From assembly GCF_030035675.1 (NCBI RefSeq), contig NC_084482.1, positions 229,530,943 through 229,594,942 of the forward strand: 64,000 nt of DNA. The letters are read 5' to 3'. Position numbers and translations under genes: made by a program. This stretch comes from Rhineura floridana. Taxonomy: Eukaryota; Chordata; Lepidosauria; Squamata; Rhineuridae. Below the pieces are notes generated by a model, which ran no database searches, was not told the DNA's origin, and saw only the letters and a list, made by a program, of their open reading frames with translations. Numbering within the stretch: the stretch's first letter is position 1; the number at the start of each line of letters is the position of its first letter. Of this stretch, positions 53,986 to 64,000 are shown in pieces.

Positions 53986-55769
53986 CCACTGAGCATTAGC
54001 TTGTGGACCTTCCTGATCCACTTCATACATGCCCTTTCTTTTGGTAGCTGTGCATAAAATTTCACCATCTCTAGAAATTGTGCAGGAATCTTGTTCAAAT
54101 AACACTTTGCATCCATTATTTGTCGCTTCACTAACAGAGACTAGGTTGTTTGAGATCCCTGGGGTCCAGAGCGCATTCCTGAGATAAATTTCCTCAGTGC
54201 CGCTTAGAGTCTGGCAAAACAGCTTAGCATCTCCCCGCGCCTTTATGGGCAGGACTCTCGAGTCAGCCAATGGAACTGTGCCTTCATATGGGGTTAAATC
54301 TTCAAACAATTTTTTTCTCTTTCATTAATGAGCATTTGCCCCACTGTCAATATAGAATTTATTTTCATTGTAACATTTTTCAACATGAGTTACTTGAAAG
54401 CTCTTTGCACTTTTCTTTTCTGTCCCTTTAAATTCTTTCTTTCTTTCAGGCTTCCCTTTCTTCTCACATTGGTCTTTGAGGTGTTTTGCTGAATTGCATA
54501 GATAGCAACGCTTGGCTTTCACCCCTTTGGATTCCCTTTGTTCCTGAAAGCTGCATCTGACTGCCTGTCCAGCAGCTTCTTTGCTTAGGAAAGAGGAGAG
54601 CTGTCCCTTTTCCGTAGCTGCTTTCTGAGAGAACTGCTCGCTCACTTCTGAAATCATCTCGTTTAGAGTTTTGTTTTGTTCTTGCAGTATAAGTATGGAA
54701 GTCTCCATATATTTTGGAAGGGAGTCCAGAAATAATGCAACCTTTACCTTTTGGTCCAGCTGTGTTCCCGCCTCTTCTATCCCTTGGATTAACACCATAA
54801 ATTTAGTCTAATGTTCCTCAAAACAATCATCCTTCATTTGCAAATTAATAAGGCTTCTTAACATTGCAATTAAATGTCCCTGGCTTTTGGGATTATGATG
54901 GGATTCCAGAGTTTTCCACATCTCTCTGGCATTTTTAGAATTCGTAATCAACGGAATCTGCGCATTACTCACACATTTAGTGATGAGGTCTTGTACCGTT
55001 TCCTTCTCAGTCCAAATTCTTTGTTCCTCCCAAGAAGCACCTTCTCCTGGTTCCGATCCTGTAATTACTTCCAACAGCTTCTGTTGCCTCAGATGTTTCT
55101 GCATGTGAAATTCCCACAGTTTCCATCCTCCAGGTTCCAGTCTCTGGAGACCTAGCCACTCCATCAGGCTGGCCATCCTGAAGTAAGAGCCTCAACTTTT
55201 CACTGACTAAAAACTCTGAAGGTCTCTAATGGCTTCTTTGATTCAAACACAACAGCTCCTTTAATTCCTCAAATCTCCATTTGCATGGCTGGGCCTGTAA
55301 CTTGTCGGAATTTGCTCTCTATTGAGATGCGTAGCAGAGTTGTGTATGTGCTGCGGAATGGAGAGTATTGAGCGAGCTTAGTGTGTGTGTGTTTGAATCT
55401 TTGCTAAGATTCTACCTTCTCTGCAAATTAGTCAGAGACTTTAAGCTTTAAAATAAGAAACAACTACTTTATTCTGGAAGTACATGCTTGATAGGAAAGA
55501 GTTCTATATCTAGCTTAACTGGCTAGGCTAGAGCTACGAGCACTGGTCCCAGTACTCGCCCTCATCCTGGTTGAGAGGAGAGACAAAGAGAAGATGTCTG
55601 CTCCCCTCTCGAGAGAAAGAGAAACAACAGAGAAAGGTGGGAAGGAACTGGGATCAAAGGGATAGGTATGGCCTCAACCAGCAAGAGGTCTAGCTCTCCC
55701 TAGCTACCCTTATTAACCCCATGCAGCCTCAACGCACCAAGTTGGAGTTGAACCTCATACATTCCAACA
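53986..55769 (-). mobile_element. copia (Ty1-type) LTR retrotransposon, broken fossil
   Basis: On the minus strand, an LTR of 467 bp (55,303-55,769; TGTCGG...CCAACA on +) is followed by a primer-binding site resembling half of initiator-Met tRNA (AGTTACAGGCCCAGC), as in Drosophila copia. Then come gag (55,176 onward: WKLWEFHMQKHLRQQKLLEV), a zinc knuckle (CYLCNSAKHLKDQC), the aspartic protease motif YIDSGANAH, and the start of the integrase zinc region. The rest of pol and the second LTR are not present here. It is broken. Confidence 0.88.
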
Positions 55770-57367
55770 AGGGCAAGATGTCCCCCACTCTAGTTTTTGT
55801 CATTTGGGGAGACATGGTTCTATCCTGCGCACCCTCCACATCACGGATGTCCTCCATTTCTAGACGTTTTAGACTGCATAAGTGGACACAAGTGGGAGAG
55901 CTTTATTTTGTACAAAATGATTGTCCCTTGATTGGGTTGTTTTGATCTGGGGCGGGAAGGGTGTTCCCAGGGGAGGGCTCTTGGGGGGCGGATATTCCAT
56001 CCTGACTGAGTCTTTCTCTCCTCCCCCCCCTCAGGGCGATCTGTTCCTCAGCCTGCAGGTAACTTGTCTCTCGGCTCTTCCACTCTCTCCCTCCCTTTCT
56101 CCAGCTGCTGGGAGGGCTTTGCTTTTTCACCCACAGATTCTGTAGATGGGGGTGGAAGGGGACTTCACTTGACAAACCAATCCCCTCCACACACACTCTC
56201 CACTTTTCCCTCCTGGAAGTGGGTCTGCAGGAGACCTTCCCACTCCCGAGGGTGTCCAGCAGATCTCCTTCACAGGGGCAGTGCAGAGTCTATTCGGCCC
56301 TCAGGATAAGGCGGTTTTTCTGCCCCCTTTGCGGTCCATCTGGAGAAGGACCTTCTTCTGCCCCTTTCACCAGTCAAGGAACCATTCCACCTCCCTTGCC
56401 AGATCAATGCCTCACCTGACACTCCCCACATCTTGCCTCACTCAAGGTGGGTTAGGGACCCCCACACACAGATGTTGTCAGCTACAACTCCTAGCAGCCA
56501 CATGGCCAGTGGGGAGGGATGATGAGAGTTGTAGTCCAGCAAGAGGCGGAGGGCACCAGGTTGGCTATCCCTGAATTAAGCTGTTTTTGTTTTTCGTCTT
56601 GTGCAGTACTGATTTTTTTATACTCTTAGTTTTTATTGTTTGATTTGGACAGACTTTTCGTGGGAAAGGGGCATATCCATATTTTACAATAAATAAGTAA
56701 AACCAATTTTTTGTTGCTCGGGGAAGAGGTTTGGGGAAAGAGAGAGAATCACGGTAAGGATTTTGACCCGCCACCATGTCCGAGGGTTCAAAGTCTGGCA
56801 GGGGTTATCCTCCCTCCTCTCCCCCATTGATGAATTCCTCTCTCTCTCTCTTCTCGACCACCAGCGCTCATCAGCTAGACTTCGCTGCTCCATTGGGATC
56901 CTCTGATGTGGAGGAGAAGCACCTCTCCCCCTCAAGAGTGTCGGCCTGTCCTTGCTCAGAAGATGCAGACTTTTGGATGCCATGGAGGGGCTGGAGAAGG
57001 CCCTTGGCAGAGACAAAGCCTCTCCCTCCAGAGCCCCACATGTCTTCTGCCTTTCATGTCTCCTTTTGGGGGGGAAGGGAAAGGGGGGTCCCATTTGGTT
57101 TGTTTTTGCTTTTTTTCTGACTGTGTAATCCTGGCTGATCTCCTAGATCTGTTGCCTCTCGTGCGCTGAATCTCCCTGCTGGGGGTGGGGCCTGAACTGT
57201 CCCTTAAAACAACAAAGGATCTCCTCAATTCCATAAGGACTGAGTTAGTCTTTAAAGCAGGGATGAGGAATTTCAGGGTTTGGTGGGGAGGTCAAATAGA
57301 GCCCTCCAGACCTCTCTGTCTGGCCCTTGATGCTCTCCTCAAGCCACCATCCCCCCTCCCCAGGCCA

Positions 57368-57856
57368 TGTCGGAAGTCTATTGAGTTGAGTAGCAGAGCA
57401 AAGGTTTTGAGCAAGCTTACGTGGGTGTGTTTGAATCTTTGCTAAGATTCTACCTTCCCTGCAAATTAGTCAGAGACTTTAAGCTTTAAAATAAGAAATA
57501 ACTACTTGATTCTGGAAGTACATGCTTGATAGGAAAGAGTCCTTACATCTGACTAACTAGCTAAGGTGGAGCAACCGGCTCTGGTCCCAGTGCTGGCCCT
57601 CATGCTGGTTGAGAGGAGAGACAAAGGAAAGAGGTCTGCTCCCCTCTCGAGAAAGAAGAAGAAGAAGACAACTGGGAAGGCGGGAAGGAACTGGGATCAA
57701 CCTCCTTTGCATATCAGTCTAGCAGGAAGGAAGAGACAGCAGGGGATCAAAGGACAGGTATAGCCTAGCAACCAAGAGGTCTCCTCTCTAGCTACCCTTT
57801 TTAACCCCATGCAGCCTCAACCCACAAGTTGGAGTTGAACCTCATATATGCCAACA
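57368..57856 (-). mobile_element. copia-like solo LTR in the 3' region of the beta pseudogene
   Basis: A 489 bp LTR (TGTCGGAAGT...ATGCCAACA) is closely related to 55,303-55,769. A perfect 5 bp duplication GGCCA flanks it (57,363-57,367 and 57,857-57,861). The empty site is visible in the intact gene at 40,779-40,800 (CCCCAGGCCACACCCCTCAC), so it was inserted after duplication. Confidence 0.92.
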
Positions 57857-58184
57857 GGCCACACCCCTCACTAGCCTCACTTTGCCCCTCCCTGAAAAGT
57901 TTTGCCTGGCTGGAGCCTCCGCTCCCCCCTCATAATGGCTCTTCCTTCCTTGGAGGGGGCGTGTCTGTGAGGTCATGCAGACACCAGCCTCCTATTCAAA
58001 GGTTCAATTTGCATTCTCTGCTCTGCCTCTGGCCCCACCCACCTCTAGCATCTGGCCCCTGGAAGGTTACCCAGAAGGGAAAGTGGCCCTTGGGCTCCAA
58101 AGCGTTCACTTTCAAGGGCTGCAAAAGTCTCGGCTGCTCCTGTGGACTGATACGGCTGCCACCAGCTCACCGGGGTTACAAGGA

Positions 58185-58345
58185 AGTTGCCTTATGGTCA
58201 GCCTAGTTCAATGTTGCCTCTACTATAATGTTTGCACTGACCAGCAGTGTCTCTCTGGGGTTTCAGAGAGGGAGTCTTTCTTGCCCTTTGTACAACTGCT
58301 GGGGACTGAGCTGGACTGATCCTCCTTCAAGCCAAGCAGAGACTC
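58185..58345 (-). mobile_element. tRNA-derived SINE body
   Basis: TACTATAATGTTTGCACTGA, CCAGCAGTGTCTCTCTGGGG and TTCAGAGAGGGAGTCTTTCT match the body of the minus-strand SINE at 43.6 kb. Only its first part is present at 41,130-41,165. Confidence 0.6.
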
Positions 58346-59214
58346 TGTCCTTGAGCTGCAGTAGGCATCTCTCTCTCCTCTCTCTCTCTCAGCTGAGAGA
58401 CTCTCTTTTTGCCATCGGCTGTAACGGCAGCAGACCTGGCCAAAGAGCAACACATTCGCACAACACAAACGTCACTCCCACCTCCAGGAGGTGCCTTGTT
58501 AACCCAGAAGGCTGGTCAGAAACCTTGACTTCGTTTCCTTGCTTAATTCCAACAAGCGCCATCAGGAAAGCCCCTCCCTGGACAAAATAAACATTCACTT
58601 TTCTCTGTTGCAAATTAGACCTGGACTCTTCCTACTCATCCAGAAGGCAGTTGGCCAAAATCATGGAAAGGGCTTTCTCTCTCAGGAACCTCCTCCTTTA
58701 GACACCCCACCCCTCTGAAAGTGATTCAGCCCCAGTTTGGGACCAAGGGGTGAGTTGGGGGGTCTTCAGTCTGAGGAGGGCCAGGAGGTGCTTGTGGGTC
58801 AGCCCTCTTTCTGCCTTGGTGCCTCCCCTCCCTTCGGATCCAGAGTCCATGTCTGGCCACCCACTCCTCGAAAAGTGCTGCAAGTCTGCAGCTCCCACTT
58901 CCTAGATGATTGTGGGGGAAGGACTCTGCATTCCTCCCCCAGACCCTGAGGATGAGCCCAGTTTCCAGAAACAGACCTCCCCCCCTCTGCTGACAGCTGG
59001 TAATCACAGGCTCTGAGGCTGCCTGGTCATCAGTTGCTGGGCAGGGAAGGCCTAACATTTGCAACAACCAACACTTGTTGCTCTCATCACGGACTATCCC
59101 AGGCTGTTGCAGGATAGGGGAGCATTTCTCCAGGCAAGAGGGAGAGAAAAGGTGCAGAACAGCTTTGCGAAGCTTAGCCCACCCCACCCCCCCAGTTTAT
59201 ATCTGACAGACTTC

Positions 59215-59432
59215 CCCTTCTCATTATATGATTCACTAGGAAAGACAATGATGCTGGAAAAAACAGAAGGGAGTAGAAAAAGAGGAAGGCCAAACTAGAG
59301 ATGGATTGATTCCATAAAGGAAGCCACAGACCTGAACTTACAAGATCTGAACAGGGTGGTTCATGACAGATGCTCTTGGAGGTCACTGATTCATGGGGTC
59401 GCCATAAGTCAAAATCAACTTGAAGGCATCTT
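59215..59432 (+). mobile_element. Bov-B LINE 3' fragment
   Basis: AAAAGAGGAAGGCCAAACTA, GAACTTACAAGATCTGAACA and CATAAGTCAAAATCAACTTG correspond to 17,640-17,840. Confidence 0.85.
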
Positions 59433-59444
59433 AAAACAAAAAAC

Positions 59445-59495
59445 TGCTGGGAGGAAGGGTGGGATATCAATTAAATAATAAAATAAATCAAATAG
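59445..59495 (+). repeat. L2/SINE-type tail
   Basis: GCTGGGAGGAAGGGTGGGAT followed by ATCAATTAAATAATAAAATA is the sense-strand form of the tail repeat. Confidence 0.6.
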
Positions 59496-60690
59496 AGACA
59501 GGAGTTAAATACCATTTTGGACCACCTTTAACATCAATGTTGCTGCAAATATAGATTTGCATGGAAACTTGGTCCACGTAGGTATAATGTGTGTTACTTC
59601 ACTCACTTCAAAACTTGCAAGCCAGCCCTGTGGCCATCAGGGCCTGCGGTGTTGTGCCCCAGAGTCTTGCACAGGCAACACCCCTGTGCCTCCCCCCCAT
59701 AATGTGTTGAATCCCATGTTTCAAATCCAGAAGAATGTTTGCTCTCATCTGGAAAAAAGTCACAATTGTCCTACACTGTATTGCCAGCAGTTTGAGAGAG
59801 TTGAGAGAGACCTCAGCACCTGCAAGGTGTGACAGAGCAGCCTGGGCATTGTGCATCACATTAGTGTTTGTGCACAAGCATTGTTGCTGCAAAAGATGCA
59901 TAGGCACCCACCCACACACACACACACGTATTACCTGGAGACTCTCGCTCTCGTGGTGTTTGGGACAGGGAGAATAGTTAACCCTGAAGAAGGACAAGAC
60001 CAAGGAAAGGTGCCAGGCAAGAGTGACGCCTTCCCTGAGGGTTTCAGGGCACATCCCAGGCCACATAGGCAGCTCCTCATGGAGGTCTGGCCTGGCTCTG
60101 GGCTGCACCCTGGCCTTGTGCGATCTGAAATGCAGACACACTTCATCTCCTCGGAGGGTTGTTCCCTCTGGCAGAAGCCTTTCTTTAATCCACTCTGGAT
60201 TTGGAGGTGTCTCTGTCTCTCTGCATGCTTCCACTCCAATCTGGGGAAGCGCTGGTGCTTTGCTCTACTGATGCATTTTAGGAGAGGGAGTTTCTATTTC
60301 TCTCCTCTGTGGCCAATGATGGATGATTTGTGCCCCAACTCACAGCTCCTCTGGGACTGGTGTTTGGAGCTTCACACAACCCACCGTAGGCACTGAAAAT
60401 AAGAAGAGCCCCCCTCCCAGATCAGACAGAAGAGGGTCCCTGTGCTCTGATGTCTCTTTCCCAGCAGTGGGCAGACCAAGAAGCCCAAAGCAGGGCATGA
60501 AGGCACCAGCCCTCCATCCCCCCCTTTTCATCCCACCCCGAATTTGGCCCCATGAACAAGGTGGCACCAGGCAGGGACTCTGCCTACAGAGCAACATGTT
60601 TCCTGAACTGTTTGCCTTTATGCTGTGTAAAGAGATGAAAATACCCAGAGCTTAAAGGAAGATAAAAACCAGTGGAAAGAAATCACCAAA
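59496..60690. other. unassigned stretch between the beta and alpha 3' ends
   Basis: I see no gene or clear repeat. A (CA)n run lies at about 59,905-59,928. The longest frame (208 residues, minus strand, 60,234-59,608) has no recognisable domain and is Cys/His-rich by chance composition. Confidence 0.4.
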
Positions 60691-60698
60691 ACGTAAAA

Positions 60699-61655
60699 TT
60701 TATTCATTGTTTTTGGAAAGCGGGGAGCATGTATTGAAAGGAGAGTTTGGATTGCAAATGCCGTCTGGAAGATTGTGTGGAAGAAGACAAAGGTCCTCCC
60801 CTCTCCCCAGTCAGGCAGACGTGGCCTTGAGGGTCCTTTATGTGCATGAGAGTAACATTTTGGGGCCTCTTTGCAGCTGGAAGCTCACCAAGCAAGCTGG
60901 AGAAATCCTTCGTGATGAGGGTGACTCAGTGAAGATGGTGACAAGTCAGACACCTGAGGGAAGTATCACGCTGCAGTGCAATCCTCAAGAACTGAGTAAG
61001 AGTCTCTCCAAAAAGTGGAGATGGAAGTGAATTATTGGGGCAGGGGGCAGAATGAATTGCTTCAGCTGTTGGCACCGGGTCTCATTTAGCCTTGAGATGC
61101 CCTCAGTGCAAGGTAGGAAGCCCCCCCCCCCGAAGATCAGCAAAGAAGAGCTGCCCACCTGAACTTCACACGCTGATAGGAGGCGAGAGGCAACTTCTGC
61201 CTGCAAGTCCACCTCCTCCCCCCAGACTGGGGAGCTTTGGAAAAGAGACGCAGAAGGAGCATCCCAAATCTCAGTAAAGAAATTTGCCCAGGACACTCTG
61301 CAGCCCCTAAACCCCCCACCCCTGGGCAGAGGGTCTCTCCTGCAGTCCCCCTGCAGCTAAAAAGGCAGGGAATCATGAACCCTTCCTGGGCCATGGTCCT
61401 CACGGGGGAGGGCATTCTGTGAAATTGAGCATCCTAAAACAATAATATTTCCTTGTAACAACTCATAACTTTCTAGGTCTTACGGCTGTCAGGAAAGAAA
61501 AGTTTGCAGAGCTGGCCAAGTGAGCCAGAGAGGGACCCTGTAGCAGATTCTTCCAACTGATTGGCGGCAGCAGAAAGTCTTGGGGGAGGCCATGAGCCCA
61601 GGGGCCTTTGGAAGCGGCTGCCAGGAAGGGAAGTGGCCCTCTGCCCCTGGATCAT
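60699..61655 (-). other. class II alpha exon 5: stop codon and 3' UTR
   Basis: The acceptor CCTTCCCTTTCAG ends at 61,656. After the stop at 61,654-61,652 no long frame remains. The reverse AATAAA at 60,704-60,699 is the first one met, giving a UTR of roughly 950 nt; its use is inferred. Confidence 0.6.
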
Positions 61656-62821
61656 CTGAAAGGGAAGGCGAGAGAGGGCTGGTCAGCTGGGAGCCTTCGT
61701 CTCCTCCCTCGGGGCCAGCAGATGGTCACTATCCTGGCAATATTTGCACTGGCTTTTTAATTGTGCGCACTTAAAACCAGAGCACACTGTTGTCATACAT
61801 GCTGTTGTAGGGATGCCTGTGATCAGACTAAGGCTCCAGGTGATATGGAGACAGGATTGGGCTCAGGTCCCTGTCTCGAAACTAGTAAAGTGCCCCTTTT
61901 TGATACCTGGCTCAGGTGTGACCCAACGGACCGAAAGGCCAGAACTGAGACCCCTCCCTGCTCTGGCAAAGCAAAGCCCTCCCCCAAAATGTTGGCCTCA
62001 CTGGAATTTAAAAAATGCAATGGATTTAACTCACCTGCGGCCCCTGCGAACGCTGCCCTCGTTCATCCTCATGGCCTTGAAGAAGAGGATGGTGCCAGCG
62101 ACGATGCCCAGAATGCCAACGGCCAAGCCCAGGGCACAGAGCACATTCTCCATCGTCTCAGGGATGGGAGATGGAGCCTTGGAATCTGGAGGGTGGGAAG
62201 AGACAGGAGAGGAGTAAAACTGGGCTCTGTGTCTACTTGTTCTCTCAGCCCTCCCAAATGCAGCCCATAAGCAAATCCCATATCTAATTTCTCAAAAACA
62301 GGAAAAAACACAAGTTTCTAAGCTTTAAGATACACTTTGAAAATTCAAATGAGAGGCACCATCTACCTCCTGAAACCCCAGAAGGGGACTGAGCACCTTA
62401 CTGTGCCCCACAGGTGGCAGAAGCAGAATAAATTATGTCAGAGTGCAAGAGTCCCTCATTTGCATAAATTATCTCCAGATCCTGCTTCTTATGAGCTCAG
62501 AATCTGGATTTTTTGATGATGCCGCTGTGCACTTACGCCATATCTTCTCCGTCCTCCCCTCGGGGAGTCCCCAGTGCTCCACTTGGCAGACGTAGAAGTC
62601 CCCCTGCTCCGGGATGAAGGGGAGGTAGGAGAACTTGCGGAAGGTGTTGTCCACGCTGGGGTAGAAGTCCGTCTCCTCCACGCCCTGCGAGACCACCTCG
62701 TTGTTCTTCAGCCAGGTGATGTTCAGCACCGGGGGAGAGAAGCGGTCCACGAAGCAGATGAGGACGTTGGGGTCCCCCAGTTCCACGGGGTCTTCCGGGT
62801 ACACGGTTGTCGAAGGAGCCA
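60699..62821 (-). CDS. MHC class II alpha chain, exons 3-5 (partial; 5' exons outside window)
   Basis: The product is the alpha chain of the class II heterodimer. Exon 3 (62,821-62,537, 285 nt) encodes the Ig-like alpha2 domain: VAPSTTVYPEDPVELGDPNV, first Cys (LICFVDRF), NIT glycosylation site, and FYVCQVEHWGL with the second Cys. Exon 4 (62,185-62,035, 151 nt) gives HSKAPSPIPETMENVLCALG, the helix LAVGILGIVAGTILFF and the basic tail KAMRMNEGSVRRGR. Exon 5 starts at 61,655; its first base completes AGA and the next codon is TGA (61,654-61,652). A 3' UTR follows, with a reverse AATAAA at 60,704-60,699. Splice sites are canonical and no breaks are seen. The motif order closely follows DRA-type chains, but no symbol is assigned. 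The signal and alpha1 exons were not found up to 64,000. Confidence 0.93.
62035..62185 (-). CDS. class II alpha exon 4: connecting peptide, membrane helix, tail
   Basis: The acceptor CACCCTCCAG and a perfect donor CAG|GTGAGT flank it. If the intron is retained, the codons read AGG TGA; if spliced, AGA TGA. Both give the same protein ending RRGRR. Confidence 0.93.
62537..62821 (-). CDS. class II alpha exon 3: alpha2 Ig-like domain
   Basis: The acceptor CTTCCTCAG (62,830-62,822) and donor GTAAGT (62,536-62,531) bound it. It is the undamaged counterpart of the fused exon at 2,958-3,109, which lacks everything from DFYPSVDN onward. Confidence 0.95.
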
Positions 62822-64000
62822 CTGAGGAAGGAGAGGGCAAGGCTAGAGATCAATGCTGTGTGTCCTCCAGAGACTCATTCCTTTTTGAGTGGTCACCATG
62901 TCACCTGACCTTGGAAGTCCCTGGTCAGAAGCGGCATCCCCTCCGAGGCCGGCCATTCCTGATCCTTGATGCCTCTCCCAGGGAGCCACGCTGTGGAACT
63001 CCCTTCTATGTCCTTCCCTAGCTGAGTAGCTTTAGCTGAGCCAGAGGGGAGGCCCTACTGAAAGGCACCTCAGAGGTCATCTAGTCCTACCCCCTGTCAA
63101 TGCAGGTAGTCCCCTCCTGCAGTCTCCCTGGTGGATGGCCATTCAGCCTCTGCTTCAAAACGTGTAACTCTAGGAGAATCCACCACTTTTTCAGGCAGTC
63201 TCTGGCATGAAAGATGTTTCTCTAAGCAACTCCACCCTCCACCCCGTGTCTATGTCCACAACCTGACAGTCCTCTTCCGCATGGAGACCCAGGAATATCT
63301 CTGCAGAAATGATGGCCTCCAACTTAGCCCATGCAGGTGAGGCCCAACCCAGGAGGGCTAAGGTGCCAGAGCCTGTCATTCAGCCCTGATGGGAGGTGGG
63401 TCCAGAACTCTCTCCCCCTGACACAGAGAGACAGACAGACACATGCACACTCATACATCCTACGTTAGCTGTGGCTAATATTTCACTGTGTGTGCAGGTG
63501 AGTGAATGCCTCTGAGCATATCTGGAGTGCTATACTCCTCCCCATCAGCAACCAGAAGTACTAGGTCGGTGAGAGGTTTCTGTATCTGTGCGTATCTGTG
63601 TTGCGAGTGTGAGACCTTCTGCACTCTCCTGTGCAAACCCACACAAGACTTCAGTCTTGCCTCAGGGCAGCAGTAATTCCGGAGCCAGGCCTTTGAGGAG
63701 GGGGCTATGCCCCCCCTGGCACTTCCTGGCCCAGGAGACTCTCTCAGGCAAAGGGGGCAGAGGCCGGGTGGGGGGGCTGCTGGACTCCCCCTTGGAGGGA
63801 CCTCTTGCTCCGAAGGAGGGAGGGTTGCCCTGGGTTCCTCCCCTCAGTAACAAGAGCTGATTCAGCAGCAAGTGTGTGTCTTTGGGGAAGGGGGGCTTCC
63901 TTCCCCTTTAGTCTGTCTGTGCAATGTTGGAAGTTGGGCAAGCGGAACTCCTGGTTTGTTCTTTTGTCTATGTTGCAGAAGGGAGATAGAGTTGGGGTCC
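62822..64000 (-). other. class II alpha intron 2 (part), no exon recognised
   Basis: 62,822-63,060 matches 2,700-2,957 beside the alpha pseudogene. 63,060-63,240 holds CR1-like sequence (CAGAGGTCATCTAGTCCTAC). Beyond that I see only simple CA/GT-rich sequence and no alpha1 exon. Confidence 0.6.

Larger units (their letters stand above)
49589..56878 (+). pseudogene. MHC class II beta pseudogene (exons 3 and 4 missing)
   Basis: This is a tandem copy of the gene at 23-40 kb. Exon 1 (49,589-49,694) is intact: MMGGSYALDLGVLLGAAVLA...VEEPP and GTGAGC donor. Exon 2 keeps only its last two thirds (51,295-51,493): the first 81 nt are gone, one codon is lost after RHFWDRQE, a frameshift follows SERNVEL, and the donor is GC instead of GT. 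A copy of intron 2 follows to about 53,985, where it joins a copia-like element. Exons 3 and 4 and their surroundings (equivalent to about 36,410-39,147) are absent. Exons 5 (56,035-56,058, GRSVPQPAG) and 6 (56,865-56,878, ALIS stop) are intact with splice sites. Intron 1 is only 1.6 kb, showing the likely ancestral size. No beta chain can be made. Confidence 0.92.
56879..59003 (+). other. 3' region of the beta pseudogene
   Basis: It matches 40,297-41,400 and stops matching at about 59,003 (after CTGCTGACAGCTG). The poly(A) segment of the intact gene is therefore absent. Between lie the solo LTR, a SINE and an extra block (58,250-58,770) not present in the intact copy. Confidence 0.7.

Noticed and set aside
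62035-62185. Suspected frameshift in the class II alpha membrane exon
   Set aside because: Recounting the line boundary at 62,160/62,161 shows PSPIPETMENV is continuous; exon length is 151 nt and in phase.
63191-63379. Minus-strand frame LEAIISAEIFLGLHAEED as a possible class II alpha1 exon
   Set aside because: Superficial likeness only: no alpha1 FDGDE-type or RFASFE-type motifs, no flanking splice sites, and part of it lies in CR1-like sequence.

Overview
The window is vertebrate genomic DNA from a squamate reptile, most likely a lizard. The evidence is the mix of Bov-B (RTE), CR1, L2 and L1 LINEs, a SINE with a tRNA head and a Bov-B tail (Sauria-SINE type), several hAT MITEs, and MHC class II genes with tetrapod exon structure. 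No bacterial-type genes, RNA genes or CRISPR arrays were seen. The species cannot be named from the sequence.

The host content is an MHC class II cluster. (1) 2,958-4,064 (+): a broken class II alpha copy whose alpha2 exon is fused to its transmembrane exon and which carries a solo LTR. (2) 14,626-16,690 (-): the 3' UTR and poly(A) region of a class II beta gene, nothing more, also carrying a solo LTR. (3) 23,051-40,296 (+): a complete six-exon class II beta gene encoding 272 residues, with an S-X-Y promoter and a 10.7 kb first intron swollen by nested transposons. (4) 49,589-56,878 (+): a second class II beta copy with intact promoter and signal-peptide exon, half of exon 2, no exons 3 and 4, and intact micro-exons 5 and 6. 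(5) 62,821-60,699 (-): the alpha2, transmembrane and 3' UTR exons of an intact-looking class II alpha gene whose first exons lie beyond the right edge.

The left remnants (alpha forward, beta reverse) mirror the right-hand genes (beta forward, alpha reverse). Both are tail-to-tail pairs, so the window looks like an inverted duplication of an alpha/beta unit plus a tandem duplication of beta. Shared and private insertions give a relative order of events: an L1 3' end and a tRNA-type SINE predate the beta duplication, while a copia-like solo LTR with its target duplication came after it.

Most remaining DNA is transposon wreckage: a gypsy-like gag at the left edge, CR1 (46.4-48.9 kb, nearly full length), L2 (10.1-12.3 kb), Bov-B (13.0-13.6, 16.7-17.9 kb), L1 (25.0-33.3 kb) containing a fossil BEL/Pao element, and a hAT element with a BED finger (42.4-45.0 kb). 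The least familiar structure is at 6.4-10.15 kb: long inverted arms made of ~175-193 bp tandem units around a 1.4 kb core, resembling a foldback element.
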